Position numbers and translations under genes: made by a program
Notes under the pieces: generated by a model
The model's database searches: none
What the model saw: only the letters and a program-made list of their open reading frames with translations
Told to the model about the DNA's origin: nothing
Shown: positions 6,869-12,565 of the stretch, piece after piece
Position numbering within the stretch: position 1 is the first letter of the stretch
Layout: every line of letters begins with the position of its first letter
Source: DATEJJ01 sp039649115
GTDB lineage: Bacteria; Actinomycetota; Actinomycetes; Mycobacteriales; Micromonosporaceae
NCBI GenBank assembly: GCA_039649115.1
Contig: JBBWZQ010000155.1
Coordinates: forward strand, 1-12,565
Direction: 5' to 3'
DNA length: 12,565 nt

Positions 6869-6976
6869 GGTTCGCTCCGCGGGGCGCTTTGGTGCGCCGT
6901 CTTCCCTCGCCGGCGGCCAGCGTCGACGGTTGCGGCCGTGTCGGCTCAGTCCAGACGCCGCCGCGCCCCGCTGCGT

Positions 6977-9475
6977 TCACAGACCGACCCGCTCCACGTG
7001 CGCGGACCGGGCGTCCTTGCGGACCTCGAAGCGCACCGGGATGCGCTCGGCGAGCGCGCCCACGTGAGTGACCACGCCGACCATCCGGTCGCCGCGCGCG
7101 GCCAGGCTCTCCAGCGTTGCCGCGACCACGTCCAGCGAGGCCGCGTCCAGCGTGCCGAAACCCTCGTCCAGCACGATCGACTCCAGGCTCGCCACCCCGG
7201 TCGACAGGCCGGCGAGCTGCTCGGACAGCGCCAGCGCCAGGGCCAGCGAGGCCTGGAACGTCTCGCCCCCCGACAGGGTGCGCACGCCGCGCCGCAGCGC
7301 CGCGTCGTGGTGGTCCACGACGAAGAACTCGCCCTTGTCGTGGACCAGGTCGTACTGGCCGGCCGACAGCTCCCGCAGGATCCGCGAGGCGCCGTCGACG
7401 AGCAGGTCCAGCGCCTCCTCCAGCAGCCAGCGCTCGAAGTTGTTGGCGCGCAGGTGCCCGGCCAGTGCCCTGGCGACCTGCGCCTCGCGCTCGTCCTCGT
7501 CCCGCCGTCCGCGCAGCCGGTCGGCCTGCTCGCGCCGCTCCAGCAGCCGGGCGTGCGCCGCCTGCGCGCGCTCCACGGCGACCGCCGCGGCCCGGGTGAA
7601 CCCGACCGGGTCGCCGGTGCGCGGGGCGTCCAGCCGGGCATCGGCGAACAGGTGCCGCAGCCGCTGGGTCGCCGCCCCGCTGGCCTCCCGCGCGGTCTCC
7701 AGCGTCGAGGCCAGGTCGGACCGGTGCGTGCCACGGATGTCCACTTCGGACGCTGCCCAGCCGGCGAGCGCCCGCCACGCCGCCGCGAGGTCGTCCCGGT
7801 CGACCGGCGGCGGACCCAGGGGACCGAGCGCGTCGCGTACCCCGTCGAACTCGCGCCACGCGGCCCGCTCGCGCTCCTGGGCCCGCGCTGACGCGGTTGC
7901 CACGCGCCGCTGGTTCTCGCGGGTCGCGCGCACCGCCTGCGCCGCGTCGTCGAGCGCCCGCTGCAGCGCGGCCACCTCCTCCAGCTCGGCGCGGACGGCG
8001 TCGCGGCCGGCGGTGCGTTCCAGGTGCGCGGACAGCTGCATGGCGCGGACGGTGAGCTGGTCGCGCTGGGCCCGCACGGCGGCCAGCGCCCGATCCAGGT
8101 GGCGGGCCGCGCGGTCGCGCTCGGTGACCACGCGGGTCGCCGCCTCGACCGCCTTGCGGGCCGTTTCCAGTCGCCCGGTCGCCGCGGCGAGCGCCGGTGA
8201 GTGCGGCGTGGTCGGCAGCACCATCACGGTCTGCTCGCAGACCGGGCACGGCTCACCGCGCCGCAGGTGCGGGCGCAGGGTCGCGGCCCGGTCGGCGGTG
8301 CGCGCCTCCTCCACCCCCCGCTCGGCCTCGGCCACCGCGGCGGCGGCGCGCGCGGCGACCTCGGAGGCGGCGTCCAGCGCCCGGATGGCGGCCTCGTGCC
8401 CGGCCTCGGCGGCCCCGACGTTGCTGACGAACTCGCCCGCCTGCGCGGTCAGCCGGTCCAATTCGCCGTACTCGTCGAGCAGCCGGTGCAGCGCGGTCGC
8501 GTCGCCCCCGGCGGCCAGTTCCCCGCGCAGCTTCTCCTCGCGCTCCTCCGCCGCGGTCACCGCGCCGGCGGCCGCCGCCGACGCGTCCTGCGCGGCGAGG
8601 ACGGCGGTCGCGATCTGCTGCGCCGCGGCCCGCGCGGCACCACCCCGGGTGACCCGGTGCAGCAGCGCCAGCTCGCCGTCGAGGTCGGCCAGCGCGGCCT
8701 GCGCGAGCTCCGCTTCCCGCAACGCATCAAGCACATCGGGTACGGACATCTCGACGTCGGACGCCAACCGGCGCATGGCAGCCACCGCGTCGGCGCCGGC
8801 AGCCAACGCCTCGTCGGTGGCGTCGGCCAGCTCGGCCAGCAGCCGCTCGCCCGCGGCCACCTGCGACTCGTACCGGCCGGCGAGCGTGCCGGCCTGTTCG
8901 CGCACCTTCTCGTAGACCGACAGGCCGAGCAGGTTGACCAGGATCTGCTGGCGCCCGGCCGGCTTGGCGTGCAGGAACTCGGCGAACGCGCCCTGCGGCA
9001 GCACCACGCACGTGGTGAACTGCTCGTACGGCAGGCCGACCGCGGCCAGTACCGCGGCGTCCAGCTCGCCCGGCGTTCCGGCGAGCGGCTCGCCGAGTTC
9101 GCCCGCCGATCCGTCGTCCAAAGTGGACAGATCGAACCCCTTCGGCAACAGCTCCAGTCCCGCGTGCGTGGTCCCCACCCGGCCCTTGCCGTCGCGGCGC
9201 ACCACCCGCGTCGCCGCGTACCGGGCGCCGGCCGACTCGAACACCAGCCGCACGCGTGCCTCGGCGGCCGACGGCGCGAGCGCGTTGGCGATGGAGTTCC
9301 GGTTGGCCCAGCGCGGCACGGTGCCGTAGAGCGCGAAGCAGATCGCGTCGAGGACCGTCGACTTGCCCGAACCGGTCGGACCGACCAGGGCGAAGAAGTC
9401 GGCGTCGGTGAAGTCCACCACGGTCGGGTCGCGGAAGACGGTGAATCCGGCGAGGTCCAGGCGCAGCGGGCGCAT
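6977..9475 (-). CDS. sbcC: SbcC/Rad50-type ATPase with zinc hook
   Basis: An 832-residue SMC-like ATPase, partner of the SbcD/Mre11 nuclease in tethering and processing DNA ends. The N-terminal half-ATPase has Walker A GPTGSGKST (32-40, Lys38) and Q-loop LPQGAF (159-164). Two Ala/Glu/Arg-rich coiled-coil arms (about 180-400 and 425-670) flank the zinc hook CPVC (Cys410, Cys413), which joins two molecules. The C-terminal half has the signature LSGGE (734-738), Walker B ESIVLDEGFGTLD (765-777, Asp770-Glu771) and the switch His at VVTH (801-804). It is shorter than E. coli SbcC (just over 1,000 residues), mainly through shorter coiled coils. I chose ATG at 9475 because it has GGAGGTG 8 bp upstream, begins the family's usual N-terminus and overlaps the sbcD stop as TGATG; the frame continues upstream only as a shadow of sbcD. 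Confidence 0.96.
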   Translation of the reverse strand: MRPLRLDLAGFTVFRDPTVVDFTDADFFALVGPTGSGKSTVLDAICFALYGTVPRWANRNSIANALAPSAAEARVRLVFESAGARYAATRVVRRDGKGRVGTTHAGLELLPKGFDLSTLDDGSAGELGEPLAGTPGELDAAVLAAVGLPYEQFTTCVVLPQGAFAEFLHAKPAGRQQILVNLLGLSVYEKVREQAGTLAGRYESQVAAGERLLAELADATDEALAAGADAVAAMRRLASDVEMSVPDVLDALREAELAQAALADLDGELALLHRVTRGGAARAAAQQIATAVLAAQDASAAAAGAVTAAEEREEKLRGELAAGGDATALHRLLDEYGELDRLTAQAGEFVSNVGAAEAGHEAAIRALDAASEVAARAAAAVAEAERGVEEARTADRAATLRPHLRRGEPCPVCEQTVMVLPTTPHSPALAAATGRLETARKAVEAATRVVTERDRAARHLDRALAAVRAQRDQLTVRAMQLSAHLERTAGRDAVRAELEEVAALQRALDDAAQAVRATRENQRRVATASARAQERERAAWREFDGVRDALGPLGPPPVDRDDLAAAWRALAGWAASEVDIRGTHRSDLASTLETAREASGAATQRLRHLFADARLDAPRTGDPVGFTRAAAVAVERAQAAHARLLERREQADRLRGRRDEDEREAQVARALAGHLRANNFERWLLEEALDLLVDGASRILRELSAGQYDLVHDKGEFFVVDHHDAALRRGVRTLSGGETFQASLALALALSEQLAGLSTGVASLESIVLDEGFGTLDAASLDVVAATLESLAARGDRMVGVVTHVGALAERIPVRFEVRKDARSAHVERVGL

Positions 9476-10623
9476 CAGCTGTTCACCTCCGCGTACAGCT
9501 TGTCGAACAGGGCGCGTACCGCCGGGTCCTCGTGGCCCCGGCTGGCCAGGTAGTCGCCGAACAACTCGCCCGGCGCCCGGCCCGAGCGCTCCTGGCGGGT
9601 CGGCCCGCCGGCCGCCGCCTCCGCCAGTACCTGCGGATCGATGCGCACCTCCAGCGCCCGGGGCAACAGCTCCTGCACCGCCTCGCGCAGCCCCGACCGG
9701 GGCCGCTCCCGGACGAACACCCGCAGCCACGACCCGCCGGTATCCACTGTGGACAGCTCGGCCAGCGTGCCGCGCACCGTCCGCAGCGGTACTGCCCGCG
9801 CCAGCGGTACCTCCCGGGTCCGGGCGGGAGTGTCCGCGGTCACGTCCACGATCGTGACGGACGGCGTGTTCTCCTCCTCGCCGAAGTCCACCGCGAGCGG
9901 CGAGCCGCTGTACCGGACCGGGCACGGCGCCGGCACCGCCTGGGCCCGGTGCAGGTGGCCCAGCGCGACGTAGTGCGTCGAGGCCGGGAAGACCGTGGCC
10001 GGCACCGCATATGCCTGGATGGTGTGCGCGTCGCGCTCGCCGCCGCCGGACTTCGCCCCGACCACGGTGACGTGCGTGGTGACGAGGTTGACCGTGTCCG
10101 GGCCGAACCCCTCGCACAGCGCGGCGAGCAGCCGCCCGAGGTGGTCGGCGTAGGTCTGGTTCGCCTCGGCCGCGCTCAGCGTGAACATCTCGGTCGCCCG
10201 CACCGCGTATCGCTGCGACAGGAACGGCAGGGCCACCAGCCGCCACGCCTCGCCGCCGCCGGTGACCCCGTCGATGACGTGCTCGTCCGCCCGGTCGCGC
10301 ACCGTGCCGCGCAGCGTGATGCCGGCCGCGTCCGCCCACGGGCGGAGGGCGTCGAGGGCCGCGCCGTTGTCGTGGTTGCCCGCGATGGCCACCACGGTCG
10401 CGCCGCTGGTCCGCAAGGCGGACAGCGCCCGGGTGACGATGCGCGTCGAGTCGGGGCTGGGTGCGGCCGTGTCGAACAGGTCACCCGCCACGATGACCAG
10501 GTCGGGCCGCTCGGTGCGGGCGACGTCGACCACCTCGCCCAGTACCGCCAGGTGTTCGTCCACCCGCGACTGTCCCTTGAGGACCTTCCCGACATGCCAG
10601 TCGGACGTGTGCAGGATGCGCAT
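9475..10623 (-). CDS. sbcD: SbcD/Mre11-type nuclease subunit
   Basis: A 382-residue metallophosphoesterase of the SbcD/Mre11 family, the Mn-dependent exo/endonuclease of the SbcCD complex that opens hairpins and trims blocked ends. All metal-binding motifs are present: SDWHVGK (Asp8, His10), VAGDLFD (Asp48), GNHDN (Asn83, His84), TTHV (His184) and GHLH (His223, His225). The capping and SbcC-binding region follows (about 240-382). Start ATG at 10623 gives the canonical MRILHTSDWHVGK and overlaps the herA stop as TGATG; its stop overlaps the sbcC ATG the same way, so herA, sbcD and sbcC should be made from one transcript with coupled translation. The frame is open upstream of this ATG but only through herA. 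Confidence 0.96.
   Translation of the reverse strand: MRILHTSDWHVGKVLKGQSRVDEHLAVLGEVVDVARTERPDLVIVAGDLFDTAAPSPDSTRIVTRALSALRTSGATVVAIAGNHDNGAALDALRPWADAAGITLRGTVRDRADEHVIDGVTGGGEAWRLVALPFLSQRYAVRATEMFTLSAAEANQTYADHLGRLLAALCEGFGPDTVNLVTTHVTVVGAKSGGGERDAHTIQAYAVPATVFPASTHYVALGHLHRAQAVPAPCPVRYSGSPLAVDFGEEENTPSVTIVDVTADTPARTREVPLARAVPLRTVRGTLAELSTVDTGGSWLRVFVRERPRSGLREAVQELLPRALEVRIDPQVLAEAAAGGPTRQERSGRAPGELFGDYLASRGHEDPAVRALFDKLYAEVNS
9484..9490 (-). promoter_or_regulatory. Ribosome binding site of sbcC
   Basis: The minus strand reads GGAGGTG inside the last codons of sbcD, 8 bp before ATG at 9475. It is a strong Shine-Dalgarno that fixes the sbcC start and adds independent initiation to the TGATG coupling. 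Confidence 0.7.
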
Positions 10624-12374
10624 CAGAACGGGATGTCCTCGTCGGTCAGGATGGCGCCGGACGGTCGGGAGCCCACGACGGCGAAGGCGTCGGCGGCCTG
10701 GGTCAGCGAGCGCAGCGTGGCGCGCGGCGGCGCACCGGCCTCGTCCACCCGGCTCGCCCACGCCGGAAAGGGAAACTGCACCACCAGCGGTACGGGCAGT
10801 TCCGGTTGGCTGACGAACATGGTGCCGGGCTTGGCGATCAGCGCCCGCGCGCGCTGCGCACCCGGCAGGAAGCCGTACTCCGGGCGGGCGGCCTCCGAAG
10901 GGTCAAGCCTCCCGACCACCTTGATGGCGGAGTTGGTGATGATGCGCCGCTCCACCTCGCTCGCGGTCTGCTGCGCGCCGACCAGGATCACGCCCAGCGA
11001 CCGGCCGCGCTCCGCGATGTCGAGCAGGATCTCCTTGATGGGCGACGAACCCTCGCGCGGCGCGTACTTGTTCAGCTCGTCCAGCACGACGAACAGCAAC
11101 GGCTTGCGGGTCGCCTTCTTCTCCTTGCGCTCGAACTCCGTCTTGAGCGTGACGCCGACCACGAAACGCTGCGCGCGGTCGGGCAGGTTGTGCAGGTCGA
11201 CGACGGTCACCTGGGCGCCGTCGGTGGTGTCCACGCCGTGCGCCCGGCCGGCGGGCAGGTCGCCCCGGATCAACCGGCCCAGGTCGCGCTTTGAGGCGAT
11301 CAGCCGGCGCGCGAACGCGTTGACCGTGCCGAGGCCGATCGCCGAGCCGGCCCAGAACGGCCGGCTCTGCTCGTCGGCGAGCTCGGCGACGACGAAGTCG
11401 ACGAGGTCGGCGTAGGAGCCCAGCCGCGTGCCGTCCACGGCCACCCCGCCGTCGGCCGGCACCGCCGCCTTGGCGAGGTGCGCCGCCACCGCGTGGATGA
11501 CCATCGTGTACTGCTGCTTCTCGTCATCGGCGTCGGCGAACACGTACGGCAGCAGCCGGTTGCCGCAGAACTCCTCCAGTGTCCAGTAGAAACTGTCCAC
11601 TCCGGACAGTCGGCTGGACACGTCGGGCGTGCCGGTCGGGTCGGCGGCGCGCGGTGGCGCGTACACCGCGACGTCGCGGAACGGCTCGGCGGGCAGCCCG
11701 AGCCGCGCGTAGGCCGCGACGGTGGCCTCGTCCAGCCGGACGTTGGGGTGGTCGAGGAAGAGCAGGTCCTCGCCCTTGACGTTGAAGACGAGCGCCTTGG
11801 TGTTGACCGCCTCCGCACCCAGCACACCGGAGCGGAACATCGAGTAGAGCAGGAACGTGGCGAAGCTCGTCTTGGTGGCCACCCCGGAGACGCCGGAGAT
11901 GGACACGTGCGCGCCCCGGGTGCCGTCGAGGAACTCGGCGTTGAGGTACAGGGGGTCCCCGTCACGCCCCGTACCCATCGGTACCCGGCGGGTCATGGCG
12001 TCGAAGTGCAGGGCGGCCGTTCGCTGCTCGCCCGCGGCCCGGTGCACCAGCGCGCCCGGAGTCGGTGGCACGTAGAGCTCCGGCTCCACCCGGGTTGTGG
12101 TGATCTCCGCCGCCTCCTGCACCTGGGCCGGCAGCGTGCCATCCGCGATGGCGAAGACGTCGGACTCGAAGACGGCGCCCTCGTGCCTGGCCCGCACCGC
12201 GGTGACGACTCCGGAGATGGTCACCTCACCGCTGTCGGGCACCGCGCGCTTCGTCACCACCACGTCGTCGAGTTGCAGGTAGGACCCGGGCGCCACGGCC
12301 ACCCAGAACTGCAGGGGCGTGGCGTCGGCGGTCCCGAGCACCCGGCCCACCGGCGTCTGGTCACGCTTGCTCAT
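10623..12374 (-). CDS. herA: HerA/FtsK-superfamily ATPase, resection translocase
   Basis: A 583-residue ATPase that I assign to the HerA branch (DUF87/HerA) of hexameric DNA pumps; in archaea HerA drives DNA through the NurA nuclease. Residues about 8-95 look like the beta-rich HAS-barrel. The P-loop region is ISGVSGVATKTSFATFLLYS (159-178), ending in Lys168-Thr169, but the GxxxxGK glycines are displaced (see findings). Walker B is PLLFVVLDELNKYAPREG (425-442) with Asp432-Glu433, followed by VILVGAQQT (462-470) and a likely arginine finger in VVGRLDPSEA (486-495). The C-terminus is Pro/Val-rich and ends DEDIPF. The ATG at 12374 has only a weak ribosome site. It is first in the chain herA-sbcD-sbcC, joined to sbcD by TGATG. 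The family call rests on motifs plus the neighbouring mre11-, rad50- and nurA-like genes; a more general AAA/FtsK-like ATP-binding label would be the cautious alternative. Confidence 0.87.
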   Translation of the reverse strand: MSKRDQTPVGRVLGTADATPLQFWVAVAPGSYLQLDDVVVTKRAVPDSGEVTISGVVTAVRARHEGAVFESDVFAIADGTLPAQVQEAAEITTTRVEPELYVPPTPGALVHRAAGEQRTAALHFDAMTRRVPMGTGRDGDPLYLNAEFLDGTRGAHVSISGVSGVATKTSFATFLLYSMFRSGVLGAEAVNTKALVFNVKGEDLLFLDHPNVRLDEATVAAYARLGLPAEPFRDVAVYAPPRAADPTGTPDVSSRLSGVDSFYWTLEEFCGNRLLPYVFADADDEKQQYTMVIHAVAAHLAKAAVPADGGVAVDGTRLGSYADLVDFVVAELADEQSRPFWAGSAIGLGTVNAFARRLIASKRDLGRLIRGDLPAGRAHGVDTTDGAQVTVVDLHNLPDRAQRFVVGVTLKTEFERKEKKATRKPLLFVVLDELNKYAPREGSSPIKEILLDIAERGRSLGVILVGAQQTASEVERRIITNSAIKVVGRLDPSEAARPEYGFLPGAQRARALIAKPGTMFVSQPELPVPLVVQFPFPAWASRVDEAGAPPRATLRSLTQAADAFAVVGSRPSGAILTDEDIPF

Positions 12375-12385
12375 GCCTCAGCATC

Positions 12386-12420
12386 GTGCCCTACGACTCC
12401 GACATGAGTCATGCGGGCAC
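12386..12420. promoter_or_regulatory. Nested inverted repeats upstream of herA
   Basis: An 11-bp near-perfect palindrome catgagtcatg (12403-12413, arms catga/tcatg with one centre base) lies inside wider arms gtgccc (12386-12391) and gggcac (12415-12420). The palindrome is 29 bp upstream of the herA ATG, in the roughly 50-bp gap after the preceding gene. An operator for the repair operon is possible; the short arms mean chance is not excluded. I could not find a clear -10/-35 pair here. Confidence 0.3.
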
Positions 12421-12425
12421 GCCGT

Positions 12426-12565
12426 CAGGAACGTGCCTCACTTTCCAGCTTCGACAGCGCGACCGTGTCCACCAGGATGTAGGCGTTACGCGGCGTAAGC
12501 CGGAAGATGTTGATCAGGGCGTCCCTGTCGTCGTCCGGGTCGGGCTCCACCAGCCAGAACTCGGG
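12426..12565 (-). CDS. C-terminal end of an unrecognised protein, cut by the window edge
   Basis: About 46 codons run from the right edge to a TGA at about 12426-12428. The product reads PEFWLVEPDPDDDRDALINI, then FRLTPRNAYILVDTVALSKL, then ESEARS. Third positions are strongly G/C, as in the other genes, which supports a real coding end. I do not recognise it with confidence; the F-W-L and L-T-P-R-N-A-Y segments are vaguely like the end of a split-barrel flavin-binding (PPOX-like) protein, but this is weak. Its stop is about 50 bp before herA, so it could be the first gene of the same transcript. My base count near 12480 is uncertain by one nucleotide, so the reading frame should be rechecked. 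Confidence 0.55.

Noticed and set aside
6883..6898. ggcgc/gcgcc hairpin after sbcC, considered as a terminator
   Set aside because: Only a 5-bp stem, with no T-tract, and close to the nurA start; such stems are common by chance at this GC content.
7068..8915. Long plus-strand open frame opposite sbcC encoding a Ser/Ala/Arg-rich product
   Set aside because: Low-complexity composition, directly antisense to sbcC and explained by its codon bias.
9476..10339. N-terminal extension of SbcC
   Set aside because: The extra stretch is an out-of-frame reading of sbcD; the ATG at 9475 with GGAGGTG starts the canonical Rad50/SbcC N-terminus.
9532..11415. Long plus-strand open frame opposite sbcD and herA
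   Set aside because: No domain, no ribosome site of note and biased composition; a shadow of the genes on the other strand.
1..12565. tRNA or rRNA genes, CRISPR arrays, insertion sequences
   Set aside because: I saw no cloverleaf-like conserved T-loop sequence, no spaced direct repeats and no transposase motifs anywhere in the window.

Overview
This window is GC-rich throughout. Genes have strong G/C preference at third codon positions, many GTG starts and very tight gene packing, which fits a high-GC actinomycete. A Micromonosporaceae-like soil actinomycete is my guess from general feel, not something the sequence proves. Every gene I can support lies on the minus strand, so transcription runs from the right end of the window to the left.

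Reading in transcription order: the right edge holds the C-terminal end of an unrecognised gene. It is followed by herA (HerA/FtsK-superfamily ATPase), sbcD (Mre11-type nuclease) and sbcC (Rad50-type ATPase with zinc hook), joined by TGATG stop/start junctions. After a 118-bp gap comes nurA (NurA-type nuclease), an AlkA-like HhH-GPD DNA glycosylase, a 43-codon fragment that looks like the tail of a GNAT acetyltransferase, and ligC (ATP-dependent DNA ligase C). These last four are again joined by 1-4 nt overlaps. A secreted lipoprotein alpha/beta hydrolase of the tripeptidyl-aminopeptidase type follows 46 bp later and overlaps a PPOX-fold, probably F420-binding, small flavoprotein/deazaflavoprotein gene. 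After a 140-bp gap with a strong inverted repeat comes an XRE-family regulator with a helical-repeat C-terminus. The left 424 bp hold no gene I can support, but do hold several perfect inverted repeats, including a 13-bp-stem hairpin.

The centrepiece is the herA-sbcD-sbcC-nurA block. It has the partners and order of the HerA-Mre11-Rad50-NurA end-resection operon known from archaea, here in a bacterial cluster whose distal genes encode a base-excision glycosylase and a LigC ligase. This suggests a DNA end-processing and excision-repair module: break recognition and resection by the first four products, damaged-base removal by the glycosylase and sealing by LigC. The HerA-like protein has a clear Walker B and HAS-barrel-like N-terminus but a non-canonical P-loop. 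The hydrolase, PPOX and XRE genes look like ordinary neighbours with no obvious link to repair.
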